Source of the DNA: Nitzschia sp. pyKryTriq1 | Taxonomy: Eukaryota > Bacillariophyta > Bacillariophyceae > Bacillariales > Bacillariaceae | Length of the DNA: 64,000 bases | Assembly: GCA_956465555.1 (NCBI GenBank) | Contig: OY101120.1 | Coordinates: forward strand, 806,001 to 870,000 | Direction of reading: 5' to 3' | Shown here: one piece after another, positions 31,707-41,974 of the stretch | Position numbering within the stretch: the first letter of the stretch is position 1 | Layout of the letters: each line of letters starts with the position of its first letter | The notes under the pieces: model-generated | Told to the model about the DNA's origin: nothing | Database searches by the model: none | What the model saw: the letters and a program-made list of their open reading frames with translations, nothing else | Translations under genes and position numbers: made by a program

Positions 31707-32361
31707 CTGGAATCTTGCTCTGTATGAGTAGGGACAATGTGTTTTGCTGCTTGCTGGTGATTCAACAAAATTTGGAAAGATGCAAGATGCGAGCGATGAT
31801 AATCTTGACTATGGGAATGATGCCAATAATTTTTTCTCTGACATGATGTGGATACGTCAGAGAGAAGAGGGGAGCGTGAGGCAATTTCACGATTTTCGTA
31901 GGGTACCTGGTACCAGGTAGTCTACCGCACCAATTTTGGAGTACTGTTCTACGTAGTTTCGGTTGAGAAAACGTCTGTACGGCTCACGACACGGAATATT
32001 TTTACGGTAGACCTAGCATGTTCATTGGTAGGCCACCGCATGTTTTGCTGCTTTGTTTTAAAGTGCCGTACCAGTGTGAGTACCTCGTACTCTAGCTAGA
32101 CTATCGAATACAGTAGCAACCAGTTGCATCCTGTGCAAACTGAGATCATACCATACACGTGTAGTCTGGATAGTTCTTGCAGACTATATACTATTTCGGT
32201 TCTTGTACAAGGATTGTATCCATATTAGCAAGTTATGATGGACAAGTATGACATAAAATGAGAGAAACAATCTCCCGGCTGGCCCACAGATGCGATGTGA
32301 AGACTTCAGCAGCACCGGCCATTCCTTGCACCGTACCAACGATAGTAGAGGACTCGGCCAT
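31707..32361. other. Intergenic with a GTAC palindrome
   Basis: Contains GGTACCTGGTACCAGGTAG at 31901-31919, a near-perfect palindrome, plus scattered GTAC. No gene is seen. Confidence 0.5.
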
Positions 32362-33649
32362 TCAACCCACCACAAGGGCTAGAAGAGAATACCCAGCAAG
32401 AGAAAGAATAATACGTTTCACCGAGACACGATAAGCAACGAGTTGTGCAATACCCGTGCTAGAAACAGCATTCGGTGCGGATGTTGGCATCATAGTTGGC
32501 GAGTCGCTCGGTGAGCGAGATGGTGGAGTAGCCCGGCAACATTCCCCTCGCAGCATTGTGATCCGTGTCTCACAAAACCCATTCGTCTTGATATACGGAG
32601 CCCATTCCGCCAGGGATTGGCATGTCACGCCAATAGGGGCATCCGGGATTTGAATATTCTGAACGACCTCAAGATCGTCCCCACATAGTGAGCACCACGG
32701 ATTCGCGAAGACAGCATCTTCACAGCCACACCACGAAGCAAGATCGATCCCAGAAATTGCGTCACGAAATGAGCTACATTGAGAGCTGTCTAGGTATCCA
32801 AGACCAAACTCGACATCGATGCACTTCATTCCCTCCATAGTGAACGGTAGCTGTCTGTCTGGATACAGAAGCGTGGAGGTGGGATCGGAACAGAGGGAGC
32901 AACGATCGTCGTACTTGCAGCAACCAGGAGCCAGACCAGCTGTGAAGCCTCGACAAGTTTCGGTGTCTGCAAGGAAGAAGTCTGCGATGTCACGAGCTTC
33001 GCTGCAGCTGAAACCCCTCTTGCCGGGGACTTCAGCAACATCGGGATCAATCAAAGGGATGCGATCGTCGCCACACAATGAGCAGGGCGTTTGAGGGAGA
33101 TTCGAAATCTCATCTACGACCTCGCAACACTCTCCTGAAAAGATCTGAAGACTCTGACAGAAGCTCTCGTCTGCAACATGACTTGCCGCTACCGTCAGTT
33201 CACTGCAGTTCAACGAAATTGGACTGCCAACATCGCGGGTAGAAGAGATGATCTCAACACTGGATTCTTCGCAAGGAGAACAGTAGTTCGACGGGGTCGC
33301 AGCTAAACATCCACAGAAGGCCATAATGTCGACGATGCTCCTTTCTTCAATGGATTCGCGATACACTTCACAATCCTGAGTTCCGATTCCCGAAAGGAAT
33401 CGTTGTAGTCGCAAACAACTGGCGCCGCCGAAAGCGGGGACGATGCGATCAGGGAACTGCATTGGATCGCCGCTGCGACACAAGGAACAGCCACTCTGTT
33501 TGTGTGATCGAAAGGAAGCACGATTAGATACAAGACTGCGGCGGGATCAAGATCACTTGCATGACTCCCCCCTCGCGACTTACAGATCCAGCATCGACGC
33601 CACGGGTCAAAACTTGGATCGCAATCAAGGCAAATGCAAAGGAGAACAT
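32362..33649 (-). CDS. Secreted five-module Cys-rich protein, probably GPI-anchored
   Basis: Two exons, 33649..33584 (signal peptide) and 33495..32362, give 399 residues. The 88-nt intron (donor GTAAGT, acceptor CAAACAG) joins VDAGS-SGCSLC in frame. The mature protein is five related modules of ~60-75 residues, each starting with a CxxC motif (CSLC, CSPC, CSLC, CSLC, CSLC). Each then has a conserved Cys after ~25 residues, a Cys ~15-20 further on and a C-x-C or CC end (CGC, CC, CC, CGC, CC). After module 5 come a Thr/Pro/Ser stretch with PTMMPTSAPN and a hydrophobic C-terminus (IILSLAGYSLLALVVG), which fits a GPI attachment signal. The module is not a family I can name. A cell-surface or wall role is inferred. 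Confidence 0.72.
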
Positions 33650-33838
33650 AGTCAACTCAGAGCAAGGTAAAAGGCACTTTCGTCGAGGATGGAACGGAAT
33701 GTGTGAGATCCGTGTTGATACCATCCTCGCTTTTTGGCATTGGGGCGGCTCGGGCTCGCAAGCTCAAAGATGATGGGAAAAAGTAGGAAGGGTCGAGGTC
33801 GGTCAGTCGTGAATACATTCAAATTTGGATCTTGAAAT

Positions 33839-34558
33839 TTAGTCCAAGTGGTCATCCGTGTTTCGAGAAGCAACCTCGTCCGCACTCCTGGCGAAGAATG
33901 GATCTTTGGGAGGAAGGAGACACGATAAAATGTTTTCTCGCTGCTTTGCCGTGGGTGATCCTCTCAGAGTATCAACGGGTCCGAGATGTGCTTCACTGTC
34001 GTGGGGGTACGAGCCCAGTAGAGTAAAGCCTCCTTTATCCCGCAACTGCTTGTGAGCCAAACCGGGTGGAATCAGCATCAAATCTCCTCTACCGATTTCA
34101 ACAATTGGCCCCGTGGGACCGCCCACTTGGATGTCTGCTTCTCCTTGAGTGCACAGGAGAAGCTCCCAGGCAGTGCTATGGTAATGGTGAAATGTGAATA
34201 TGCCCCAGACCCACGGCACTGTCCATTTTCCAGATTCTACAATCATTTTGGTTGCCTCGGACTGTCCCCCAGAGAATGCTCTTTTGTAGAGTAACAGAGG
34301 ACGGTCTTTGTTATTTGGGAAAGTTCCATCATCGTCCATGAACAAACGATAAATGTCAAATTCCTCAATATTTGATCCAACAGATTTCCGCAATTTCTCC
34401 ACGATTCCAAAACGTCGAATCATGGGCCTGGTCGTCACCATGATATCACGCTGTGGGCATTGCCTCTTGTTATTGCTTGATCCGAGGGACAGCGAGTTGT
34501 ACGGTCTTAGTAGTAGCGTGAAAAATAAGAGAATTGCCGTTTCGACGAGACTCGGCAT
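33839..34558 (-). CDS. Cupin-domain protein with an N-terminal hydrophobic segment
   Basis: From the Met at 34558 this is a 239-residue protein (the frame is open up to 34813; upstream Mets at 34705 and 34657 are possible). The first ~17 residues are hydrophobic (LVETAILLFFTLLL), a signal or anchor. The cupin fold is visible as FHHYHSTAWELLLCTQGEA (metal-binding H-x-H with later E) and GRGDLMLIPPGLAHK (second motif with a conserved His). This suits a small metal-binding enzyme or binding protein; the reaction cannot be assigned. Confidence 0.7.
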   Translation of the reverse strand: MPSLVETAILLFFTLLLRPYNSLSLGSSNNKRQCPQRDIMVTTRPMIRRFGIVEKLRKSVGSNIEEFDIYRLFMDDDGTFPNNKDRPLLLYKRAFSGGQSEATKMIVESGKWTVPWVWGIFTFHHYHSTAWELLLCTQGEADIQVGGPTGPIVEIGRGDLMLIPPGLAHKQLRDKGGFTLLGSYPHDSEAHLGPVDTLRGSPTAKQRENILSCLLPPKDPFFARSADEVASRNTDDHLD

Positions 34559-34699
34559 CAAGCGTGCTCTGAATTTTATCGGCGCTTGAGATTGTGTGTT
34601 GTGTGTTCCTCGCCGCCGATGAGGAGATGGATGAAGGGCGAAGCAAAGCCGAATCATCAATTCATGCAAGCAAGATGACGCTTCCTGCTGCGTAGAATA

Positions 34700-34880
34700 A
34701 CCCATCAAAACAGGGGGGATAATATTTTTATACCGGTACCGGCACAGTGTACAGTAGTAGCGATGCATGATGTGGTACGGTACCTGGTACGTGGTAGGTA
34801 CGGAGGACAACATAAGAACAATAGTAAATTATAATAGATAGACTACCGGTACGAGTAGTCTAGTAAATCAAAAAAATCAA
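34700..34880. repeat. GTAC palindrome cluster
   Basis: Includes TACCGGTACCGGCACAG (34732-34748), GTACGGTACCTGGTACG (34775-34791), CTACCGGTACGAG (34844-34856). It lies upstream of the cupin gene. Confidence 0.55.
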
Positions 34881-35111
34881 ATATCAATCTGCACGCCACG
34901 TGGAGTCTGGTAGAAACGCTACCGGTACAAGTACACGGGTTGAAGTACGTCAGCCCCTTGATGTTTCGTCATGGCCCTCTTCCCTCCGCCGATCCACAAA
35001 AAGATCGCCGCCATCTGGTTTTTACACCTGGCAAATTCTCATCACACTTTGTTGCCGAGACAACATTGTTGAGTCAATACGACCACACCGAAGGTAGAGA
35101 AGCAAAAGAAG

Positions 35112-36119
35112 ATGTTTACATTCCGTCCAGCTCTTGTCCTTCTTTCCCTCGCTGCTGTTGCACAAGCTTGGGTCTTGCCACAAAAAACACAAGCATCGAC
35201 AACATCAAGTACAGTTGCATCTGCATTCCGAACCAAAACTGGATTGAAAATGGCCGATGCTTTTGACGAAACACGTGGAGGAACGTATTCCATTGCTGAT
35301 CAAGTCGCACGATTCGAAAAGGCAAAGTCCGACAATAACCAACGTTATTTGGATATTTCCAGCGTCTACAATGGCAAGCAATTGTCCGGAAAGAGAGTCC
35401 TCGTGACCGGTGGAAATCGTGGTCTGGGATACGAAATTACCAAGGAACTGGTGGCCGCTGGAGCCACTGCTATCGTAATGTGCCGTAGTAGTAACAAAGA
35501 ATTGGAAGCTCTCGTTGGAAAATGGAATGTCTACTCGGGTGTTGACGTGACAGACGAAGCCGGAGTCACTACTGCCATGAAGCGAGTTAAATCGGATGGT
35601 GGAGCTTTGGATTATGTCATCAACAATGCTGGATACTTCTACGAGCCCAAGGAAACTATCCTGGACAACAGCCTTAATTTCGAAGAGCAGTTGAAGCAGA
35701 TCAATATTTGTGCTTTGGGGCCCCTTCGAGTGAATGCTGCTGCCGTCCAAACTGGGTGCTTGGCCGACGATGCCAAATTGATTATCATTACCAGTCAGGC
35801 CGGATCTTGCGAGTGGCGCTCGACCCAAAACAAGGATGAGGGTGGGGACTATGGACACCACATGTCCCGGGCCGCCTGCAACATTGCTGGATGCTTGCAA
35901 GCCGAAGAGCTCAGAAAGAAGGGATATTGCGTCGTTTTGCTCCACCCCGGTTTCAATCGCACAGAAATGACCGCCAAGTACAAGGAAATCTGGGATAAAG
36001 AGGGTGCTGTCGAACCGTCGGAGGGTGCCAAGCGAGTTTTGTATGAAGCCCAAAAGGCAAGCATGGAAACAACCGGCCAGTTCATCAACTGCGAAGATGG
36101 CCTCCGCATCCCCTGGTAA
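35112..36119 (+). CDS. Plastid-targeted SDR-fold protein with altered catalytic motif
   Basis: A 335-residue short-chain dehydrogenase/reductase. The leader ([19 protein letters not shown]) ends AQA-W20, an ASAFAP-type plastid entry signal; a transit-like Ser/Thr stretch follows. NAD(P) motif TGGNRGLG (99-106), NNAG (171-174) and the Ser of the ITSQAGS strand are intact. But the catalytic Y-x3-K box, expected at 249-253 in the region aligned to YGYRMSKAA of relatives, reads YGHHMSRAA: the Tyr position is H249 and the Lys position R253. The DNA reads clearly, GAC TAT GGA CAC CAC ATG TCC CGG. It may be a redox-inactive binding or regulatory SDR, or use a shifted residue (Y247). Confidence 0.85.
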   Translation: MFTFRPALVLLSLAAVAQAWVLPQKTQASTTSSTVASAFRTKTGLKMADAFDETRGGTYSIADQVARFEKAKSDNNQRYLDISSVYNGKQLSGKRVLVTGGNRGLGYEITKELVAAGATAIVMCRSSNKELEALVGKWNVYSGVDVTDEAGVTTAMKRVKSDGGALDYVINNAGYFYEPKETILDNSLNFEEQLKQINICALGPLRVNAAAVQTGCLADDAKLIIITSQAGSCEWRSTQNKDEGGDYGHHMSRAACNIAGCLQAEELRKKGYCVVLLHPGFNRTEMTAKYKEIWDKEGAVEPSEGAKRVLYEAQKASMETTGQFINCEDGLRIPW

Positions 36120-36187
36120 TAATATTCTAGCTAGAGATAAAATATTGATTAACCCCTGATTACGAAAGATGCGACTTTTCGTCATTA

Positions 36188-37615
36188 TCAAGGTGGCTTG
36201 GCTGAACGAGCGCACTTTGGGGAGCAGAACCTTTTGCCAAATTTTTCAAACCCACAATCTAGTATCCCCTGCCCACAGGCGTCGCACTGAGACGCACTTG
36301 CGGCCTTTTTCGCCTCCAACTCTTTTTCACGCAATAGCTTTTCTTGTTCCGCGCGCTCCTGTGCCTTTTGTTCCTTCTTTCGTTGCTTGGCGCGTCTTCT
36401 CTTGGCGGTGGCCTTTGCTTTTTGTTGCTCTGCAATTTCCTCCGCCGTGGGTCCAAGTTCTTGTGAAATCTTCTCCTGTTCGTCCTCTTCCTTGCCTGTA
36501 TCACCCGTGCTCGTCTTGTCAGTACCGTTCTGTTTCCCTTGTTCTTGTACGCTTTGACGAGCTTCAGACAAAAGACGCAGCTTCTTCCATTGCTCTTCCC
36601 GCCATTGATCGATCTCTGCTCGCGCTCGTTGTATCTCCTCTTCCTCTTGCTTTTTCTTCTCCCATAGTTCTACTCCCTTTTCTCGTTGCTGCCGCTGTTT
36701 CTTTTGCCGCTCCTCCCGACGCGCCAACGCTTCTTGCAGAAGTCGCTGCCGCGTCAACTCCAGGTGACGTTCGCGACGAGCCCTTTCTTGCTCCTCTTGT
36801 AAAGACAATTCCCTGACTCGTTCCACAATGTGCTCATCTATTGGAGTGTTGGCATGATTTGAATTTGTGGTGGCGGTGGCATCGTTCTCGGCAGCATCTT
36901 GTCTCACGTGCTGGAGGAGTGGCGGGAAAGCATTCTGGGCAGCCTGGTAGGCTTCTCTTTGAGACGCAACTACGTGGGCTTCGTCGTCGTCAATGATCGT
37001 CCACCCTTCCTGTGCAAATTCCGTAGAAGAATCGTCCACAGTTCGAGTCAGATCAAATCCCCAATCCAACGTCAACTGATCCTCCCGTGGCAAAGTACTA
37101 GGCATGGACAATGTTGGCAATTCTTCCTCTCGATGAGAATTTTGCCGTCGTCGGTCGTTTCCATACACAAAAAGACCTGCCAGGGCAGCAGTGGCCGTAT
37201 TCTGTAGCGCTTGCGCTCGTGATTGATTTTGATGTGCCTGGTCGACATGGACGGAAGCTCGCAACGCAAAGGCTTCCTCGACCGAAATCTTGCGGGAGGA
37301 CAACGGGAGCTGTTGCCGTTCATGATTGGTCTTGTCATAACAAAAATCCTCGAGGTATTCATCGAGACGCCGACAGTCGGAAATAGTCAAGTCCTCCCGA
37401 GTGAGTGGATTTTGAAAGATGCCCCGGGAAACGATGTAGGAAGCGAGGGCGAGACCATCGAAATAGGATGTGATGCCTCCACTCGTCAAAGAAAATGGAG
37501 GGTACGGCAGCGTTGACAAGAGTTCCAGCGTGATGGGACATTCTTCATTTATTAAAGAGTGCCACCACGGCTCTCCCTTCGAACGCACGTTATTATTGCC
37601 GATGAGCTTGGACAT
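36188..37615 (-). CDS. U-box-like coiled-coil protein with a C-terminal zinc finger
   Basis: A 475-residue protein. Residues ~26-90 resemble a U-box: CPITLELL, a hydrophobic loop with a Gly (PPFSLTSGG), SYFDGLALASYI, then NPLTREDLTISDCRRLDEYL; the family usually has CPI...P.T...P...R in this order. Residues ~275-440 form a very long Glu/Arg/Lys/Gln coiled coil. The last ~35 residues hold C-x2-C ... FCSPKC, a small zinc finger. If the U-box is real it would be an E3 ubiquitin ligase; the coiled coil may bind the target. Confidence in the U-box call is moderate. Confidence 0.55.
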   Translation of the reverse strand: MSKLIGNNNVRSKGEPWWHSLINEECPITLELLSTLPYPPFSLTSGGITSYFDGLALASYIVSRGIFQNPLTREDLTISDCRRLDEYLEDFCYDKTNHERQQLPLSSRKISVEEAFALRASVHVDQAHQNQSRAQALQNTATAALAGLFVYGNDRRRQNSHREEELPTLSMPSTLPREDQLTLDWGFDLTRTVDDSSTEFAQEGWTIIDDDEAHVVASQREAYQAAQNAFPPLLQHVRQDAAENDATATTNSNHANTPIDEHIVERVRELSLQEEQERARRERHLELTRQRLLQEALARREERQKKQRQQREKGVELWEKKKQEEEEIQRARAEIDQWREEQWKKLRLLSEARQSVQEQGKQNGTDKTSTGDTGKEEDEQEKISQELGPTAEEIAEQQKAKATAKRRRAKQRKKEQKAQERAEQEKLLREKELEAKKAASASQCDACGQGILDCGFEKFGKRFCSPKCARSAKPP

Positions 37616-38519
37616 TGCAACTAGTACAACGACGTTTCATTTTGAGTTGTGGTTGTGGTCTCTCTTTTTGTGAACGCAGAATGAAATACTATCGGGCATC
37701 GGGCATGTTTTTATTTTTTTATGGCGGCGAGCGGCGACGAGTGAGTGAGAGAGTGCGAGTGGAACGTGATGAAAGAAAGGGCTACGCGAGCTTGACGCGA
37801 GATGATAATGCGTCTAGAATTCATGACTGCAAACGTGACTGGAAGTATCTTCAAAGAGAGACGAGGAGTTATTGGGGTGAAGAAGTCGTCGTCGTCTTTA
37901 TATTTTTATACTAAGTCCAAATCTTGGTGAGTGGCTTGGTGGCTGTTGTAGTAATGATCATACTACTTTCCATTTGTGACAATTCCAGGTCGTTGGCAAA
38001 TTGGTTGCACTCCACTCTTTGCCTTGTCCCCATCATTTCTAGGAACAAGCCGTGGCACATTGCCATGACCACAACAAACCATAAATACTTGTTTAGCCTC
38101 GGAAAGCTTCAAAGTACAGCAGCAACCGAGGACGTTTTTCTTCTTCTTCAAAGGAGTGAGTTACTTTGTACGTTTGAAATCGAAGGGTGCGTACAAAGTA
38201 CTCGTTTGCATACACTCTAGCAGAAGAGTACGCGTACAAGTACCCCTATAACCCAGAATCAATCGACGTCACTCTGGCTGAGACTAGTCCCTACAAAAAT
38301 GATGAAATGATATAAAAATTTAAATCAAGTGTATACACGGATTGAAATTCTTCCTAAATGAATCGGAATGAGTCGTGAAGCAACAGACAGTCGATTGATT
38401 CTCGCGGCGATTGTTGCCCTGCTTTATTGGGTACGAGAAGTCGACATTTCTTTTAGAGTATCCAAAAACATAAGCCCGCTGGGTGAAGCTTCACGACAGA
38501 CGCCCGCTATTCAGTCGAT
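37616..38519. other. Intergenic, nothing recognised
   Basis: Upstream flank of the U-box-like gene and 3' flank of the WDR33 gene. GTAC words are sparse here. No gene is supported. Confidence 0.45.
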
Positions 38520-39962
38520 TTACATCATCATTCTATCTCCCCTTTCATCACTCGATACGCGATCCAATAATGCACCCACTCGTTTTCTGACCGTTGCAAT
38601 TTGCTTGGACGTTCCTTGAATCAGCAAGGTTCTTCGCACTTGGTCGACATGCATCTTGGTGCCGGTAGCACGTTGCATACTAATAATGGTAGCTCCACGG
38701 CGACCAATAACAATACCCACATGGTTGCCGAGTTCGATTTCGGCACTTTGAACATCATCTTCCTTTTCTTCGGCGGATTCTTGCAATCCAGCCGTACTTC
38801 CTAGTCGATTTCTCGACCAGAATTTGGTCTGTCGATCATTACTTCCCGTCGCCAGCATGTGACCGGCAGGATGCCATTGGAGATCCCAAATCGCCATGTC
38901 GTGAGCATATGGTATTCTGGCAGCGGGCTCTTCGCTGCCAGTGGCACCCAGGTTCCAGTACAAGAGTGTTCCGTCCATTCCACCGGACGCCAGAATGGAT
39001 TCGTGAAGGGGATGCCAGGCTATGCTGGTGACTTCTTTGTTGTGCCCCTTCAAGCTCACCAGCTCTTTCATGGCTCGAATATCATACAATTTGATCAATT
39101 GATCTCGACTCGCTGTCACTAACCAGTTTCCATTGTTGTTCCATGCCACTTTGGTGACTGTATTCTTGTGCCCATACAGAGTTGAGAGGCAGGATCCCGC
39201 TCGAGGATCCCACAATTTGACGAGATTATCTTTGGATCCACTACAAATAATGGACGATCTAGGATGCCACTGACAACACTTGACATCCCAACCGTGCCCT
39301 TCCAACACTCGCTCTTCCGAATGCGTCGCCCAATCCCAGACACGTACAGTAGCATCGTCTCCGCACGTGGCAAACTTGGTATCACTAGGAGAAAAGCTCA
39401 TGGCATGAATGGCTTGTCCGTTGTGGCTGTCAATGGACTGAACGGGCGCAATCGAAGGACTCCAGTACTTGATATTGCCGCCGGCGTCGCACGTGAGCAA
39501 GTAGTTTTTGTTGTGTGACCAGGCCATGCTCCGAAAGCTCGTGTCGTGCGCACTCATGATGAGTTCAAAGCCAAATGTGATTCCGTCCCACAAGGTGAAC
39601 TCTCCTTCTTGGTTTCCCGTCAGCAGGCGTCGACCACCGGGTGTCCAGCTCAGACACATGACCGGCGTCGAGTTCTTGGCGCGAGTCACATGGGCCAGAA
39701 AGGTCAAGTAGCTGGTCGAGGGATTCGGCGCCGAGACAGTCGAAATCGGCAAGCCCATGAGTCGCAGGTACGAGGAGTGCGGTTGCAAGTAGGGGGCCTT
39801 TCGGACGTGGGACGATCGACAGGCTTTGGTGTAGAGGCGATTGTTGATATCCAGCACGCCGGGAGTGTGATAGTCGATGCATTTTCGGATCAAGTTGCGT
39901 TCCGCCGCTTGCTGCTCAGCGTCTTCGACTTCGCTCCCCACATTCTTGGGTTTGAAGGACAT
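38520..39962 (-). CDS. WDR33/PFS2-type polyadenylation factor with a C-terminal KH domain
   Basis: A 480-residue protein from Met 39962 (the frame runs on to 40121, but that part translates a microsatellite). The N-terminus and WD repeats match WDR33/Pfs2/[53 protein letters not shown], then [42 protein letters not shown] and [11 protein letters not shown]. In the cleavage-polyadenylation complex these proteins bind the AAUAAA signal. The last ~75 residues form a KH-type RNA-binding domain: [20 protein letters not shown] with the GxxG loop (GRRG), then [10 protein letters not shown]. Known relatives end in Pro-rich tails, so KH here is unusual. Confidence 0.87.
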   Translation of the reverse strand: MSFKPKNVGSEVEDAEQQAAERNLIRKCIDYHTPGVLDINNRLYTKACRSSHVRKAPYLQPHSSYLRLMGLPISTVSAPNPSTSYLTFLAHVTRAKNSTPVMCLSWTPGGRRLLTGNQEGEFTLWDGITFGFELIMSAHDTSFRSMAWSHNKNYLLTCDAGGNIKYWSPSIAPVQSIDSHNGQAIHAMSFSPSDTKFATCGDDATVRVWDWATHSEERVLEGHGWDVKCCQWHPRSSIICSGSKDNLVKLWDPRAGSCLSTLYGHKNTVTKVAWNNNGNWLVTASRDQLIKLYDIRAMKELVSLKGHNKEVTSIAWHPLHESILASGGMDGTLLYWNLGATGSEEPAARIPYAHDMAIWDLQWHPAGHMLATGSNDRQTKFWSRNRLGSTAGLQESAEEKEDDVQSAEIELGNHVGIVIGRRGATIISMQRATGTKMHVDQVRRTLLIQGTSKQIATVRKRVGALLDRVSSDERGDRMMM

Positions 39963-39997
39963 GATTGGTGGGTAAGCTCGCTCCCTCGCTCGCTGGC

Positions 39998-40047
39998 TAG
40001 TGTAGTGTAGTGTAGTGTAGTGTAGTGTAGTGTAGTGTAGTGTAGTG
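39998..40047. repeat. (TAGTG)n pentanucleotide microsatellite
   Basis: About ten perfect copies of TAGTG/GTAGT, 36 bp upstream of the WDR33-KH start codon on the minus strand, so it lies in the 5' UTR or core promoter. Confidence 0.85.
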
Positions 40048-40306
40048 AGGCTAGAGTTAGAAGTCACTTGAAGGGTGTACCGTACCGGTAGGTAGCAGGG
40101 TGGCAATATGAGCGGCAGCATGGCGCCATCATGGTCGGAGGGATGCAGGTGAAAAAATCCTTTGCCCGCGGCAAAAAGTTGTGGTCGGTTTGAGGTTGCT
40201 GCGTTGTCTTTTCAACTTTGCTGCAGGCTGCAAAGAGCAGTGGTCCTTCCGTCCTCCGATCCTTGAGATGGATCCGTTCGACCACTACGAGTACAATTAC
40301 TGTTAC

Positions 40307-40505
40307 AATGGCCTTTGGAAGGCGTTTCTGTAAAGGCCTTCAAAAGGCTGTTATTGTCGCTTCATTTTCATTGCAGAAAGGACTGGAATTTCATATCGGT
40401 CTGTACTTCGCGTCTCATTCATTCGGTGAGTGGTTAGTTGTTATTGAGTGAATGGCCTTGAAAGGCGTTGCTTTGAAGGCCTTTTATGAAGGCTGTTTTT
40501 GTCGC
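40307..40505. repeat. Direct repeat pair (~54 bp, 144 bp apart)
   Basis: Copy 1 at 40307-40360 and copy 2 at 40451-40505. Both run AATGGCCTT, GAAAGGCGTT-like, AAGGCCTT, GAAGGCTGTT, TTGTCGC with several mismatches and one-base shifts. Each copy contains AGGCC inverted units. Origin unknown. Confidence 0.6.
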
Positions 40506-40993
40506 CTGGAATGACCCAACCCCAACCTCAACCCCAAACGGTACCAGTATGTACTTGCACTGTATTTTGGTGCACCGTTGAAAAAGCGTAAAGTACAGAC
40601 CCCGATAATGTACTAGTATACCAGTACAGTACTGTATCGGTGTACCGTACCCTGTATACTTTTAGTCATTACCGTGTGGGTTATTGTCACTGGTCACAAA
40701 AACGGTACTGTACAGGCCACGATACCTGTACCGGTACGAACCTGCTGGTATAATACGTAGTATGTAGGCCCAATTTCTTGCTTGACAGAGGTACTGTAGC
40801 CCAAAACCTACCGGTACAGTACTTGTACTACCGCCGGTACGAACGATAGAGTGAGGAGTCGTCAGTCCTCTTTTCTTCGAGAAGCAGTTTTTGATTTGCT
40901 ACTGTAGGCTTAGAGATTAGTACAAATAGTAGAAGACGACAGAGCGAATCCAACAATGATCAACAATCCATCGTCATCGCCATTGTCATTATT

Positions 40994-41018
40994 GGGGGGG
41001 GGGGGGGGTCGACCCCCC
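40994..41018. repeat. G15 run with GGGGGGTCGACCCCCC palindrome
   Basis: A run of 15 G (40994-41008) followed by TCGACCCCCC, giving a perfect 16-bp palindrome. Likely unstable in replication and in sequencing. Confidence 0.75.
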
Positions 41019-41095
41019 TCCGCGCTAACAGAATAGATGAACCAAAACGTTAACGTTATGAAACATGAATGAATGCTCATTCCAGCTCGACTCTA

Positions 41096-41974
41096 CTAGG
41101 CATTAATTTCGTAAATGCACTTCGAATCGTTGGATGAAGAAGGAGTAACAGAAACTTCGACAGGGGGTAATGATACGAGCAAGTTCTCTTCGGATGCGGC
41201 AACTTTGGAGGCACACTTGGGGTTCTCGTCCTCGGTTTCTGCTGGGACGTATTGGGTGGGATCATTGCAGAAACTTTCTTTGACGTTGACTCGAAATTCC
41301 TCTGACTGGAATGCTCCACATGCTTGGCCTACAGAAATTCCCTGGGATATCTCCCCGTCGGCACTTTTGCAAGAAGCGTCTCCTCCCACTAGTTCGACGT
41401 TCAATCCAAGCTCGATTTCATCATTTCCCGAACACCAGACTCCCACATTGTCAGAAAGGTGATTCATGAAATGGTATCCATGAATACAAACGGCAGTATC
41501 GAGTCCTACGACGATGCAGGGGTGGTCGATGTGAATGCGTCCTCCATTGCTGCATGTCAATTTGATATGAGGATTGACGACTGGAGAACATTGGAGATCG
41601 GGACCAGTCACAGACCAATCGATGTAGTAAAAGGTACCTTTGCTGTCGCCCGGCGAACTGGATAGCGTGCCCGAAAAGGTCGCGGTCTTCGATAGAATGT
41701 CCATTTGATTGCTAAGGAAGTCACTGCGCTCTGATGGAGCAGCAATACTGTCGATGGCATCTTCATCTTCCTCATTTATATCTAAAGATTCGTAGAAAAA
41801 AGCAGAGAATTCTTCAAATAATGTTCTTGACGAAGCCGAGGAAGGAGAAGGGTCGCCCTCCAGCATTTCATTGTCGCCTCCTCGCAACATTCGTGATTCT
41901 GGCCACTTTATGGCGAAGAAGGGTGATATCTTCAATGATATCCTTAGGAGAAGAAGGAGGGTAGAGGAACGCAT
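41096..41974 (-). CDS. Secreted Cys-rich protein with one W-C-GG-C module
   Basis: A 292-residue protein. The N-terminus MRSSTLLLLLRISLKISPFFA is leader-like though it contains charged residues. An acidic Ser-rich part follows. The Cys module (~115-290) has W-x-9-C, I-x-L-x-C-SNGG, C, VC, VWC-SGN, C, GQACG, then a late FC-x-DPTQY and a final Cys-Ile-Tyr end (CIYEINA). The same module occurs twice in the next gene on the same strand (42766..44166), where DPEQY and CIYAEQL match closely. No named family is recognised. Secretion is inferred. Confidence 0.65.
   Translation of the reverse strand: MRSSTLLLLLRISLKISPFFAIKWPESRMLRGGDNEMLEGDPSPSSASSRTLFEEFSAFFYESLDINEEDEDAIDSIAAPSERSDFLSNQMDILSKTATFSGTLSSSPGDSKGTFYYIDWSVTGPDLQCSPVVNPHIKLTCSNGGRIHIDHPCIVVGLDTAVCIHGYHFMNHLSDNVGVWCSGNDEIELGLNVELVGGDASCKSADGEISQGISVGQACGAFQSEEFRVNVKESFCNDPTQYVPAETEDENPKCASKVAASEENLLVSLPPVEVSVTPSSSNDSKCIYEINA

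Larger units (their letters stand above)
40048..41095. other. 1 kb intergenic region with repeats and GTAC words
   Basis: Has a two-copy ~54-bp direct repeat (listed separately), many GTAC words (40540-40850, e.g. TGTACCGGTACGAACC, TACAGTACTGTATCGG) and a G15 run with a palindrome at 40994-41018. No gene is supported. Confidence 0.5.

Noticed and set aside
35205-36215. 336-residue minus-strand frame
   Set aside because: A shadow of the SDR gene on the plus strand, with no family features.
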